Both the position numbers and the translations under genes were made by a program. This document shows, piece after piece, positions 12,301 to 21,491 of a stretch of 64,000 nt of DNA. Positions within the stretch are counted from its first letter, which is position 1. The number at the start of each line of letters is the position of its first letter. Under the pieces are notes generated by a model. That model was not told the origin of the DNA. It made no database searches and worked only from the letters and a program-made list of their open reading frames with translations. The stretch spans positions 50,035,058-50,099,057 of the forward strand of contig CM049310.1 of NCBI GenBank assembly GCA_026874595.1, in the 5' to 3' direction. The DNA is from Sipunculus nudus. Its lineage: Eukaryota > Annelida > Sipuncula > Golfingiida > Sipunculidae.

Positions 12301-12809
12301 TAAATATTATCAGTGAGGTAAGGATGAAAATATGACAGATTATACAATGTATAAATTACTACCTAAAGACATAAAATAAAAAAAATAGATAAAATCAACA
12401 TGATCAATAAAATTTTATGGTTCATTCATGGACATAAAAGTGGCTTCTTAGTCTGTTACCAGAACAAAACTTTGAAGTTATATTACTGCACAAATCTGGA
12501 ATTTCAACTGCATAGTGTCCTTTTACAACAGCTCAAATAGGTGTCAACTGCACATCAAAATATACCTTGAATGAGAATTTGAATGATGTTTCTAGAAAAG
12601 CTGAGTTTGTGGCAAAAGTATGATCATGAACTACTAGGATAAGTCATTGGCTGAAGCTTTCACGCTGATCATTGGCATTGATTTACTTTCAGGCCTGTCT
12701 GTACCACCAGTTAGGCTACACGTGTGAGAGGAACAAGTCCTCTCTGGAGTTCCGTCAGCTTGACCAGTTATACCCGACCCTGACACAAGCCACTGTCTGT
12801 TCCGTGTGA
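207..12809 (+). CDS. ANAPC5: ANAPC5 (APC/C subunit 5), C-terminal part, seven exons, 5' end outside window
   Basis: Seven exons join as 207-330, 1480-1676, 2213-2332, 4055-4202, 5910-6069, 6978-7072 and 12693-12809, giving 319 residues plus TGA. Every junction is GT-AG and all phases agree. The product matches the C-terminal TPR-like helical part of ANAPC5, a scaffold subunit in the platform of the anaphase-promoting complex, the ubiquitin ligase that drives mitotic exit. Recognisable stretches are SDILDHCKQMFPASSQ with a KIWIL segment, the EAAYRRALLYKEKGDF helix pair, LQLGMAQQAMSLLQQ, DRGRALFLCAKCIMAA, LLESLKFFRKVDAHVRVKDV and the end ACLYHQLGYTCERN. Human ANAPC5 is about 755 residues, so roughly the last 40% is here and earlier exons lie to the left. 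The last intron is unusually long (5.6 kb) and full of repeats. Identification rests on remembered family similarity; no database search was made. Confidence 0.93.
331..1479 (+). other. ANAPC5 intron with repeat fragment at 1185-1465
   Basis: No exon-like frame is seen. The stretch 1185-1465 reads on the - strand like a dispersed repeat: GACAGACG-type repeats at 1366-1402, then an 'agggcaataacttt' type block. It ends about 15 bp before the acceptor of the next exon. The rest, 331-1180, is AT-rich with nothing further recognised. Confidence 0.5.
1480..1676 (+). CDS. ANAPC5: ANAPC5 exon 2 of window
   Basis: The acceptor TTCTTCAG ends at 1479 and the donor is GT at 1677-1678. It starts in phase 0 with GDFIMASD and ends with two bases (AG) of an arginine codon after EAAY. 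It covers the helix pair DILDHCKQMFP to SIASVNEPEAAY. The open frame continues past the donor to a stop at 1696-1698, but the true protein leaves at 1676 because the next exon restores YRRALLYK. Confidence 0.92.
1677..2212 (+). other. ANAPC5 intron, nothing recognised
   Basis: AT-rich intron. No repeat, exon or RNA gene was recognised. Confidence 0.6.
2213..2332 (+). CDS. ANAPC5: ANAPC5 exon 3 of window
   Basis: The acceptor ATTTTAG ends at 2212 and the donor GTGAGT starts at 2333. The first base completes the split arginine, and the exon encodes RALLYKEKGDFQQVFELIER followed by LQKRVKEDKMGCFQATFMI, ending with AA of a split lysine. This is an amphipathic TPR-like pair. Confidence 0.9.
2333..4054 (+). 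other. ANAPC5 intron with AT microsatellite and possible MITE remnant
   Basis: A TA-rich simple repeat sits at 2577-2612. The segment 2940-3070 begins TTTAGGGTAGGGTTGT and ends TATTGATACAGCCCTAA, with many ATCGTAT/GATACGAT blocks. This resembles the ends of small hAT-like elements and has a relative at about 18,190-18,290. Nothing else was recognised. Confidence 0.4.
4055..4202 (+). CDS. ANAPC5: ANAPC5 exon 4 of window
   Basis: The acceptor GCTTCAG ends at 4054 and the donor GTCAGT starts at 4203. The exon completes the split lysine, then encodes LLLLEGEVYCCTGNPSRACR and on to TLAKMQLASAQ, ending in phase 0. The pattern LLLEGEVY, CLEAVTLSKKHHLL and ETLAKMQLA matches the ANAPC5 helices that precede the ALxLL motif of the next exon. 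Confidence 0.92.
4203..5909 (+). other. ANAPC5 intron hosting a TIR element (4495-5554)
   Basis: Outside the inverted-repeat element listed separately, 4203-4494 and 5555-5909 are AT-rich, with no feature beyond a short ATT run near 5857-5880. Confidence 0.6.
4495..5554. mobile_element. TIR-bounded DNA transposon-like element, about 1.06 kb, non-coding
   Basis: The left end reads TACTGTATTTATTCTAATTT. The right end, read on the other strand, gives TACCGTATTTATTCCAATTT, so the ends are inverted repeats of about 30 bp with few mismatches, flanked by or including TA. The interior (about 4550-5480) is clearly richer in CpG than the surrounding intron, for example around 4600-4680, 5020-5120 and 5385-5465. 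No long open frame is present, so it looks non-autonomous. The superfamily is not determined. Confidence 0.65.
5910..6069 (+). CDS. ANAPC5: ANAPC5 exon 5 of window
   Basis: The acceptor GTGACAG ends at 5909, and the donor GTACAG starts at 6070 after a single G. The exon encodes LQLGMAQQAMSLLQQILVMV, then LTHGSWYDRGRALFLCAKCI and MAARAQEHGSSNG. A second possible acceptor six bases downstream (TTCAG at 5911-5915) would remove two residues (LQ). The upstream one is preferred because LQLGM aligns with the family's LxLGx motif. Confidence 0.92.
6070..6977 (+). other. ANAPC5 intron; transposon end next to the acceptor
   Basis: Mostly AT-rich. A 133-codon open frame at 6312-6713 has no recognisable similarity and is treated as chance. 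At 6940-6967 lies a TCAGCTGAGCG motif followed by the 12-bp palindrome GACCCATGGGTC, a repeat terminus seen several more times in the window. It is immediately followed by the pyrimidine tract and acceptor of the next exon. Confidence 0.6.
6978..7072 (+). CDS. ANAPC5: ANAPC5 exon 6 of window
   Basis: The acceptor CCTTTTTCAG ends at 6977 and the donor GTGAGT starts at 7073. The exon completes a glutamate, then encodes MMSAVQMLLESLKFFRKVDA and HVRVKDVLYHL, ending in phase 0. It corresponds to the human stretch ending in IRDVVYFQARLYH. Confidence 0.92.
7320..8840. repeat. AT-rich tandem repeat, unit 125-128 bp, interrupted
   Basis: The marker TATCTGGATG or TATCTAGCTG recurs at 7401, 7529, 8525, about 8650 and 8778, giving spacings of 128, 125 and 128 bp where uninterrupted. 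Each unit holds a TAATATAATA-rich half and a GTGTCATT-ATAATAAAA half. The series is broken by an insertion at about 7620-8490. A further partial unit reappears at 12,245-12,300, after the large insertion. Confidence 0.75.
7620..8490. mobile_element. Insertion A in the AT tandem, relative of the 39.7-43.5 kb element
   Basis: It begins near GGCCTACAAGCCTAATGC and ends near AATAAGCTCACAGGT. Internally it carries three diverged copies of a block with GTAGGTGGCACCACCAGT (about 7822, 7950 and 8077; spacing about 127 bp). The 39,725-43,520 region has the same start (CCTACAGGCCTAATGC), the same internal blocks and the same end (ATAAGCTCACAGGT). Non-coding. Confidence 0.6.
8844..10894. repeat. Tandem array of about 340-bp units, with hairpin terminus
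   Basis: Six units are marked by TGCAGACTGGTGGCGCCACC or variants, whose palindrome starts at 9180, 9517, 9853, 10189, 10534 and 10874 (spacing 336-345 bp). Later units vary (GGTGGCTCCACC, GGTGGAGCCACC). The left edge is a strong hairpin at 8844-8872 (AGCTCAG ... CTGAGCT, about 12 bp of stem), followed by a GTCCGTCT microsatellite at 8890-8922. No coding potential; short open frames inside are chance. Confidence 0.85.
10895..12065 (-). mobile_element. Hairpin-ended element with 280-bp internal tandem, copy 1 (reverse orientation)
   Basis: A 30-bp hairpin at 10895-10924 (GTATCCGC ... GCGGATAC) marks one end. The other end holds a GGCAGATAC copy (12025-12033) and a decayed second hairpin (12035-12053). 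Internal unit markers at 11131, 11411 and 11691 are exactly 280 bp apart. The same parts, in the opposite orientation, form the element at 49,233-50,943. Copy 1 interrupts a 340-bp unit, whose TTTTTCTCTATTTTTGAG half resumes at about 12,079. No protein is encoded. Its build (hairpin end, inverted subterminal motif, tandem core) resembles non-autonomous Helentron-like elements, which is inference. Confidence 0.7.
12070..12250. repeat. Remainder of the 340-bp array and its right terminus
   Basis: TTTTCTCTATTTTTGAG at about 12,079 matches the middle of the 340-bp unit. The segment ends with CAGCTGAGCGTCATGACCCA and the palindrome GACCCATGGGTC at 12231-12242, then CACTTG, after which the AT tandem resumes. 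This is the terminal motif shared by several repeats in the window. Confidence 0.6.
12693..12809 (+). CDS. ANAPC5: ANAPC5 terminal coding exon
   Basis: The acceptor TACTTTCAG ends at 12692. It encodes ACLYHQLGYTCERNKSSLEF, then RQLDQLYPTLTQATVCSV and TGA at 12807-12809. Human ANAPC5 ends with the comparable ARLYHTLGKT and FRQLHQELP motifs, so this is the true C-terminus. The 3' UTR starts at 12810. Confidence 0.93.
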   Translation, partial: ACLYHQLGYTCERNKSSLEFRQLDQLYPTLTQATVCSV

Positions 12810-15230
12810 TCATAATCAGCTGATACAGTTACAATTAGTAGCTTTCTATATATAGACATCTTACATAATTCAGCACATCATGGCAGTATGACTACAATAC
12901 ATGATGTGGACAGCCACATGTATTTTGTGGTAAACCATGTAGTCAGTTTTGGATTCATGTTGTGACCTTGGATCCTGTTTGGTGGGTCACCACATGTGCT
13001 TTAGTGTATGATACATCAGACATGCAACAGAGGGGAGACACTGATGTAAAAGAAAAGAAGCAAAAAATTATTTTTTTTCAGCAGTATGACAGTCATGCAC
13101 CTCATGAAACTTGAAAAACGACAAGTGGATGAGGCAGCTGTGTAATCTGTGGAGTAAATTTTGACATCAACTGAAGATTCTGTTTTAACATAACAATGCA
13201 CATGGTAATAATAAAAACTAGAAATGTGCATACTAAGCAAGCCTCTGCCGTGTGTTTGCATTCACTTGTTTGCCCCATATTCCAAGGTTCATTTGTGAAT
13301 AAGTTACTGTACATTTGTGAATATTCTTTGATGACACCTGAATCCATATCATGTGCCAGATCTATATAAAAATCTAATTGATTCTTCCTGAAATGCCCTG
13401 AGAATTTCATGGGATTCTGTTCATGATTGCGTGAGTTATGTTGTGAACAAACAGGGATGAAGGCATACCCTCCTGGCGGAGGCAAAAATGGACTTGTGAT
13501 ATTTATCAGATAAGATGATTTACCAGATGTATTTGTTGAAAGCATGATTTGTTAATGGTTACTACACTTTTCCATAATCCATGGCATGAGTGCATGTTTT
13601 TTTTCGCGACAATTTCTGGATAAAATCGAACACTTAGTCAACATCTGAAAAAAAACTGACTTATTTGTCAAAGACTCTTCATGTTCTGTATTAAATTTCT
13701 TTCTTTAAACTTAATGTTCATGCACAACATCCTGAAAAAAAAATCATGTGCATATAGGATGAGGATAAGAATATAAATTAATTCTTCATGTTTAGTGTTC
13801 TGTGAAGATCGCTATAGTAACTTTTGTTCTAAAGCTATTCAAGTCAATTTTGAATATCAAGAAATACTCAAGTTTTGTTTGGATGCCATTTAGCTGATAG
13901 CAAACTTTACTACAACCAAAAATATTGGAGCAGAAATCATGTCCCTTTTAAACCACCTTTGTGTTCATCATTGTTAATGCAGAAATAATAAAATATAAAA
14001 ATATATTTTCTTGTTTTTATATGCCCATCCTAAACAAAGGCATTATGGTATACCCACAGTCCATCCGTCTGTCTATTATTTCTTGTCACCACAAAAACTT
14101 TGCAGGGCTTTGATGGATTTTCATGAAAATCTGCATAATTAACTGCTTTCCAATAGATAGTCTGCCCAAAATTTGATTCTGGGCAAAGTCCACACATATT
14201 TAATGAGGTCAGAGGTCAATAGACTTATTTGTGGCATCACCTGGATACCTTACCTGGAATATGATGGATTTGGATGAAACTTAACAGAAATATTAACCAA
14301 TATAATATCTTGCCCAAGTTTGATACCCTGGACTTTGGTGGCAACACAATGACTTACTAAAATTCTGAAGATTTTCATGAAACTCATTATAAATATTAAC
14401 CATTAGAATTTCTCACCTGAATAAATTCTCGTCAAAGTTCATGCATATTTAATGATGTCAGAGGTCACAAGACATACCATGGGTGTACAATGCACCCTTG
14501 AAGTGCTCTTGTTCTTTTCTGTGCTTTGTGCAAACAACAAACTCCCAAGAGAAACAGTCTTATCATATTTTAGTGGTAAAGTTGTCCAAAGAAGCCCAAA
14601 CCTCGCATCAGCAAGTTGCACTGCAGGAACTTAAATACAGTCTCTGTTGTCTGTTCTATAGTGGGGTGCCCATTGAAATCTGGCTATATTTTCATAAACT
14701 GGCAGATTAATTACTAATGGTATACTACAATGAAAGAATGGGGCATAGGCCAATGTTACTGTAATTAGATTGAAACCATACTTTGCAAAATATTTAAGTA
14801 ATGCAATAAAATCTTTATCTTAATAACCAGTCTATTTTTTACAACATCTTAACCAGATTCATGAAGGTTGAGGTCACTGGTCACATGCTCAAAAAACAAC
14901 ATTTTAAAGCTCCTGATTGGGTCTTTAGTGTCACAAATATTCTAAATTGTCAAAATGAGGCTACCAACCAATGACAGATACCATGCCACTTGGCCTCAAG
15001 ATTTAGAAATACCAGGAGGCTGCAAAATATAAATGTTGGTTTTTGTTATTAAGTTTTTCATCTCATATTTGGCCTTTGGTCCCTCATCAGCTTTAGGGTC
15101 AAACTGTGTGATAATATTTGAGTTTAAGTGAATAATCACAAAATTTCAATGGGCACCACCAGTTAGAACAGGCAAAATTTGCCAATTGGATGTAGGCATT
15201 CTCACACCATAAATTAAACAAAAGACAAAC
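12810..15230 (+). other. ANAPC5 3' UTR and downstream sequence with repeat pieces
   Basis: AATAAA hexamers occur on the + strand at 13210-13215, 13987-13992 and 14805-14810; which one is used cannot be decided here. 13,380-13,500 is an inverted copy of a repeat also at 39,385-39,600 and 48,045-48,315. 14,031-14,475 is a tandem repeat copy related, inverted, to 31,215-31,375. Open frames at 13,102-13,545 and near 14,450-14,700 are not recognisable as proteins. Confidence 0.5.
14031..14475 (-). repeat. Dispersed repeat with about 250-bp subunits
   Basis: Two related blocks at about 14,180 and 14,430 share CATATTTAATGAKGTCAGAG with CAAAGT just upstream. The reverse complement matches the block at 31,255-31,370 (GACCTCTGACCT, then ATATGTGTGGA and TTTCATGAAAATCCATCA). 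Non-coding. Confidence 0.55.
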
Positions 15231-16349
15231 GGTTTCATGATACATTCAACATTTATTTAATAATCATAAATATTCAAGTGGTTTTCTCCATAAGACACAA
15301 ATGATATAAAGTGTCCAGTATACCTATCATACGACAATCCTGTCTATTCACACTGACCAACTTGTCCACTCACTGTATCAACTCTGTTTAATTTACATGT
15401 ATGTACAGTCACAACAACTGAATGCCTATAGTTACAATTTTGCAAATTATAGTAAATGTGTTGATGTTGTGCATTAAAGTAAAGCATTAAAGAAAAACAG
15501 ACTATAGTTTTTTAAGAAAACATTTGAACATGCAAATTTTATATTGACTATTCATATGACAGGAGAAGATCCCCAGGTTTTATTTTTTTATCTTTACGGT
15601 TTCTCAATTTACTGTAACAACTGTCTTACAACTACAGGGGTTTGTTAGATATATTATTAAATTTTAAGCTTTTAATAAGCACTTTTCTTTCAGTTTGCTA
15701 TTTTTGTATTATTCTATATTCAAATCCCAATGGAACTTCACATTCAGCTCATGGAAAATATTTCAGTTGTTACTAAAAATAATCAGCAGAAATATGTTTT
15801 GTTTTCATATTTCTAAGAACTTACAAAATAGACTATAAAATGTGGTACAAATGACCTCTCTCACTAGCCACATTTTCTAAAATTTTACTTATCTGGCAGA
15901 CATATAATTTTATTTATCATTCAAATTAACATTATCTGACCTTTGTAAGTTTTCTTCTTATTACTACTTTGCAACCATTATTCCTAGAAGTGCAAATATG
16001 TGATGTTTATTTTTTTTCTCAATATCAAATTAGTTTTCATGTCCCACCAGATTTTCAAATCTATTTTAAAGTGATCAAAATTCAATACAATAATTTTACA
16101 ACTGAGACATGATTAACAAAATTTTTATGGAATTAAAAGATACTTTCACAATCACTGCTGGTTTCACAGACACTGACAAGAGATGTTACAATCAATCACA
16201 AAAATAACGATACACAGTGTACAAAATACTACCTGAATACCCTTAACATTCCTTCACCCTAAACACATCTCCACATGGTAGGTACAAAGCAGAGATTTTA
16301 TGTATTAATCTGATATGTGGATGAAACTGACATCATTATCTTCACAGTA

Positions 16350-16713
16350 TCAAGCCTCCAGCGACTACACTTTCAGAGACCTTGATTCATCCAGCTGCTC
16401 TACCATCTATTTAATAAATGATGATCAACGCAATTGAACCAATCAAATGACTTCTATATACTTGTTCTACGTAGCTGCCCGAGCATGTCTAGTGTTACTT
16501 TTAAACCAAACATTCATAAACGTTTCCCATTTCTGGTGCATGTTTTCTTGTTCAGATGGCGTATGAACAGGGTATTGTTTACATCTGGTTCACTGGATTT
16601 GATTGGCAGTTGTGATTACAGCTCAAAGACTTGCAGACTTTATCATTATTCATGAGAAACATGCCAGTGGCTCACTTAATCAAGGTCTCAGAAAGCACAG
16701 CACCTAGAGGCTT
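16350..16713. mobile_element. MITE-like inverted-repeat element
   Basis: The left arm AAGCCTCCAGCGACTACACT, then TTCAGAGACCTTGATT, matches the reverse complement of the right arm (AAGCCTCTAGGTGCTGTGCT, then TTCTGAGACCTTGATT). The arms are diverged but collinear for at least 38 bp and the middle is AT-rich. A target duplication was not identified with confidence. Confidence 0.55.
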
Positions 16714-18189
16714 TATAATATGAGGTCGGACATCACTAATGACAAGACTAGATAGTAAATTTGGTGCAAAAACCACTTTCAAACCACAAACACCAGACTC
16801 AGCTTAGTCAACAATACCAAACGAATGTGTACATTCACAAGACATACCAGTACACAATAGTCTACCGGTTAACATGACTAAGACTCAGCACATTAATTCC
16901 AGCTGTTTCATATATGCATTAATTGAATTAACTGCTTCAAACTCCCTGTAATAATCTGAGCAAATGTGAGCTGTCAGATTGTATGATTCTGATTAAGATG
17001 AAAGGCATCAGCTGTGGCTGCTTGAGATTTTATAAAATAGTTACATTTCAGCACCATTAGGGCCTAAGCATAATATCTACGTTAGGCCTCCCCCCACCTG
17101 GAATAATACACATCTCTGGCACCAAAAGCCATGGAATCTCTCTGTGGTATCTGTATTTGCTGCTACCTGGTGGTTAATTTGTTAACTATACAGATTTCAT
17201 GTACAGAGTGCTCTTTAAAAAAATTACCTTGCTCCGGAAAGAGATGTTATAGGGACATGACACTGAAATAAATTCCCACACAAAACCACTGTGGGAAAAA
17301 ATATTGATCTGATTATATATCTACTGGAGGAGAAGGAAAGTGTGTTATATGTGTCCATACCCATGGCAGAAAAAGTCAGTCATGCACGGCTGATACTATA
17401 TTGTACCATTTGTCCTTGAAAATATAGGATATGTTTCATTAAGTATTTTCTTCAGCCTTAAATTTTATTATTAATCTACATCTCCTTTTCAATCATGCAT
17501 GTCCAACAGAAATAATTGCAAGAGTTTCTGGATTTAGAGTATGCAATAAATATTAATTTAGAATCCTTCTTTTCTTTCTCTGGTCTTTCAAGTATTTTCT
17601 ATGATAAAGGATTTCTAAAAGTTCATGCTGTTACACACAAAACATGGACAGTACAGTTAGAGTTAACTCTGTATAGTTATAGAGCGATGCCGTGAGCCAC
17701 AGCGTACACACACAGACTTTATAATGTTACACCACACATGTTCAAAACTTTGTTCAAACAGAGGCACAATCTTCCCTGAAACCAAAGTCATGTATAATTT
17801 GTAACTTTACCTGCCCTTTCATAAATAAGATGAAACAAGATTCCTGGTATCTGGTAGGGCCGTACATTTCACAGGTAAACTTATACATTGCAATATAAAC
17901 ACAAATATTGTACTGATATCTGTAGATGTCACTGTATCCATTCACTGATAATATGTGACCATCTAACAGAAAATAGGACGTTAAATTAATGACCTGTTGC
18001 ATTTAATACCAGTCAGGGGTGCAGAGCCTGTATGAAGAAACATCATAATCAGTCAATCGGATTCTGACTGCATGGCTGACCATTGCACAATTTTCCAACT
18101 GAAGGGCCTGTTTCATTATTTATTGTTCAAAATGTGTTTGGGTCACTGTATGTTGAATTTAACAAGAGAGAGCAGTTACTTGGCAAATA

Positions 18190-18290
18190 AACCCTGTTAT
18201 TACGATCATATCATGTATCGTATCATGAGGTATCTTAATACATATCGTATTGTGAGTGAATGTATCGTTACAGCCCTAGTATCTGGTATG
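18190..18290 (-). mobile_element. Fragment of a small hAT-like element
   Basis: Read on the - strand it starts CTAGGGCTGTAACGATACAT and is rich in ATACGATA blocks, a common terminus of small hAT-type elements in aquatic animals. The second end was not found. Weak call. Confidence 0.3.
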
Positions 18291-18396
18291 CATGGGTTAT
18301 GATGGACATTATGATATCTTAATAAGTTATTAAACTGACCCTCTGGGTTATAAGAAAATATCAAGGTATTTATCAACTGTACACCAGTGATATACA

Positions 18397-18462
18397 GGAT
18401 ATCATAATATTTGTCACAGGATATCATAATATTTGTCACTGGATATCATGATATTTGTCCAT
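18397..18462 (+). repeat. Three 22-bp tandem repeats
   Basis: GGATATCATAATATTTGTCA starts at 18397 and 18419, and a variant with ATGATATT starts at 18441, exactly 22 bp apart. The copies are contiguous with no unique spacers, so this is a minisatellite, not a CRISPR array. Confidence 0.8.
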
Positions 18463-18870
18463 TTTGCTTATAATACATATTTATAAGAACAACCTGAAAA
18501 CCCTTTCCATACCTGCAATGTCCATTTTGCTATATCCTTATGACTTTGGCTATCAAAATGATCAATGAAGATATCTGGATTATAACAGATCACACAATAC
18601 CTGGTATACTGGATTATACCCAACAGTAAGTAAGACCATACCGTAATTGGTAGATGCCAGATATCTCAGGCTTGATTGTACAGCTTGATTATTACAAACA
18701 TCATGAAATGTGACTTGTACATCGTGTGGATTACATCATGTGTTCTGTACGACAAATACTGTGATGGGCTTCATATTGGCAAGGTTAAAATTTCGTTTTT
18801 TTTCACTGTATCTTGAGTTTTTCTTTCACAATCTCACATTAAAAATAACTACACAGTGTGTATCCATTAT

Positions 18871-19041
18871 AACAGTAGAACCTGTCTGAAAGACCCCCTG
18901 TCTATCAAAACCATTCCCAAGTGAACTGAAAGCACTCACATTGGTTATAACTGTCCCCTCTAATAAATAAAACCACAAGTGAATTAAAACCACTTTAGGC
19001 CAGTCTCATGGGTGGTCTCATAACACAGGTTTTACTGTAAT
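18871..19041. mobile_element. MITE-like element with ACAGTARAACCTGT ends
   Basis: The left end is ACAGTAGAACCTGTCTGAAA with GACC following; the right end in reverse complement is ACAGTAAAACCTGTGTTATG with AGACC. Flanks are TA-rich. Related sequence occurs at 46,330-46,500 and, more distantly, at 27,797-27,964 and 47,825-48,000. Confidence 0.6.
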
Positions 19042-19657
19042 TATATGAATTAAGAATATTTAATTAATATGTGCAGAATCATATCAACTAGACCAGGGCC
19101 CAAGTGAACAATGCATAAGTAGAAATTTATGTTTAAAACTGGCCAATTATTTGAAAACTAGGATATTGTTTATAAGAGCAATCTTTTATATATGTGTAAC
19201 ATACGAGATTATTATTAATAATATCAGTCCTTTGCCTCTTATTCACAAAGATTTAATTTTCACAATAATTTCCCTTTAGCGAATTTAAAGCCTTGCAAAC
19301 TAAAAGACAACCACAGTATTAAGACCTCTTTAAAAGGCACAGCCAAGATACACCATATAAATTTAATGAACATTACCGCGTTGGACAGAAGCAGAGACAA
19401 GGTACAAACTGTGATATAAAAATCCTCTGTGTTACAGCCCGGGATCAGACAGACAGACATGTTTTTATGTATATTTGTAAGTTTTACACCTGGGATGAGT
19501 TTTACGCTACAGTTACTCTGTGTACAGTGTTATATGCTTGCCTCGTTAAGGGCCACTTGAGTGTAGGTGGATATGCACCAAGGCACTGTGATGAGTTAAG
19601 TCAGCAGATGACAGTGGCAGTGATCTCAATGTCTGGCTACACAAGGGTATACTATAC

Positions 19658-19861
19658 AGGGGTGGATTTAGGGGTAGGGGGCACAGGGGGTGCGTGCCCT
19701 CCTTTTTGACCTAAAAATTTAGGAAATACACTAAGTATGAAAATACATAAAAACAAAGCTGGATTTCGCAACATGATTCATTTTAAATTACCCTGATTGT
19801 GCCACTGCAGCTTAAAATTTCAGAATGTTCCCCCTATTCTCAAATTCTGTATCCACCCCTG
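19658..19861. mobile_element. hAT-like MITE with CAGGGGTGGAT ends
   Basis: It starts CAGGGGTGGATTTAGG and ends with GTATCCACCCCTG, an inverted repeat typical of non-autonomous hAT elements. The length is about 204 bp and it is non-coding. An exact 8-bp target duplication was not seen, so the copy may be old. Confidence 0.6.
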
Positions 19862-20972
19862 AAATACACACAGTTACTGTGACCACCTGGTCATGTGTGA
19901 AAGGTTAGGTTTTAAAACCCCTGAAAGATTTGCATATATAAAACTTCAATACAAATGTTTATAATACATGGTTCCCTTTATCACCATCAGAATCATAACA
20001 CTCATTCTTAATTCCCTTCATCTCCATTTTCATGGAAATGTGAGAACTAGGCTGTATCTGATTTTTTTTGTCATGTTGTCTTACAGACCAGCTGTTGCTG
20101 CCAAAAAAAATTCCATTTCATTTTCATAGGCTGCCCCTGGTGGGTGTTTTGGCACTTAAACAGACTCCTGATACTGCTGGATCCGAATGATATTGGTGGT
20201 GAAGTTTTCTAACATATGTCGTTCAACAGTGCTCAGCTAATCTTAATCGGTAATCTTAACTGCACAAGCTAACACTTTTTGCTTCAATCGAGGAAATTCT
20301 CTAATCTACATAAATGCAACTGAAATTTTCAAATCGTGACCTTGTCAACTCATACTTTGTAAGTTAGTACGAACTAACAGCAGTGTCATCTGAATAAAAT
20401 TGTGGTTTTCCTATATCAATTAAGGCAGTGGTGTTCAGAGATTTCTTATATTTAATGATAGAGGTACCTAAAACTGCTCATTCAAAATTAATTTTGAAAA
20501 TATCCACAATATCAAAGGGAGACACTTGCTCCAACAGCTTCTTCTTCACTGTTGCCCAGGCAACCAGCCATAGAATCTGTCACATAATATTCACTTTAAG
20601 ATCCACCACTTATAATATTCCAACACATCACTGAGAAACCTGAGTGACATGGTATTTCTTTTGCATGGCCAAGGTTACTCAATAACTAACTGTGATTGTG
20701 TTCTTCTCTATCTGTAGATATGAAATATTTGTTTGCTGGGTGTGTTGTGTTGAATTTTCACTAAAATATTCTTTACACTGTGTTCTTTAATGTGATTATT
20801 TCTTCAAATGAAGTCCTTGTAGCTGTCATGACTTAGAGTAAAAAGTTCTGAATCCACAAAATAAATTAAAATTTTCCCTTTTATCACAAAACCTGACTTT
20901 AAAAATGTTTAAAATTAAAAATAAAAAATCCACAACTTCACAAGTGTCTTAAATCCTTGACTAGGCACCAGC

Positions 20973-21491
20973 TTAAAGTGCTGACTCTTTCTGTTTTGAT
21001 GGACTTAAGTTGGCTTCTGCTCGTTCTGACAGCACCATAAGGAGCTGATCCAGCTTGTCCAGTCTGTCCTTCTGGACCACCCCCACTCCCTTATACCCCC
21101 ACATCAAACACATATGCATCTCAGTCCTGAAGAGATCCAATACGTCCCTGTTTGGTCGGAAATTCTGCATAATAGTCTGACTTGTACCACGATACAATCC
21201 GCATTTCTCCGTTATGATCCTGGCGGTATCCAAGTGAGCAAATAACACATCTAATCCAAAGTATGTGTCACCATCGATGCATTCCCAGCATGCATCAGTG
21301 GTGCTATCCCATGATTCTCTCTCCATGAGTTCAACTACAGGTATGATATATGGCACAGTGACGTGTTGTAAAGGTAACGAGCTTGTCCCCTCATCCATAA
21401 ACTTCATGGTACTGACCAGCTTATCGTACAGGTTGATACATTTTGGGTGGTTCTGTTTTAACGCCAGCCAGCTGTGCTTTAGACGGATAAT
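20973..21491 (-). CDS. BCAR3: BCAR3-like terminal exon: C-terminal half of the NSP domain
   Basis: The acceptor TTAATTGCAG ends at 21492 on the - strand and the stop TAA is at 20973-20975. It starts in phase 0 with IIRLKHSWLALKQ and continues through YIIPVVELMERESWD, HLDTARIITEKCG, TEMHMCLMWGYKGVGVVQ and DKLDQLLMVLSERAE. These match the helices of the NSP domain that in vertebrate relatives contact the focal-adhesion-targeting domain of Cas. Confidence 0.92.
   Translation of the reverse strand: MIRLKHSWLALKQNHPKCINLYDKLVSTMKFMDEGTSSLPLQHVTVPYIIPVVELMERESWDSTTDACWECIDGDTYFGLDVLFAHLDTARIITEKCGLYRGTSQTIMQNFRPNRDVLDLFRTEMHMCLMWGYKGVGVVQKDRLDKLDQLLMVLSERAEANLSPSKQKESAL

Larger units (their letters stand above)
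7073..12692 (+). other. Last ANAPC5 intron (5.6 kb), nested repeats
   Basis: The first 250 bp hold nothing recognised. From 7320 on, nearly everything is repeat: an AT tandem (7320-7620, 8490-8840, 12245-12300), insertion A (7620-8490), a 340-bp-period array (8844-10894, resuming at about 12,070), and the 280-bp-period hairpin element inside that array (10895-12065). The last 390 bp before the exon (12,300-12,692) are AT-rich and unremarkable. Confidence 0.75.
15231..20972 (-). other. Possible long 3' UTR and downstream region of the BCAR3-like gene
   Basis: Between the convergent genes no coding exon is seen. No TTTATT (an AATAAA on the - strand) occurs in the first roughly 900 bp below the stop codon, so the 3' UTR may be long. 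Candidate signals include 15252-15257, but nothing picks one. The region holds the inverted-repeat elements at 16,350-16,713, 18,871-19,041 and 19,658-19,861, a 22-bp triplicate at 18,397-18,462, and otherwise AT-rich sequence. Confidence 0.35.

Noticed and set aside
18397-18462. Short direct repeats that could suggest a CRISPR array
   Set aside because: Three contiguous 22-bp copies without spacers in an animal genome; a minisatellite.
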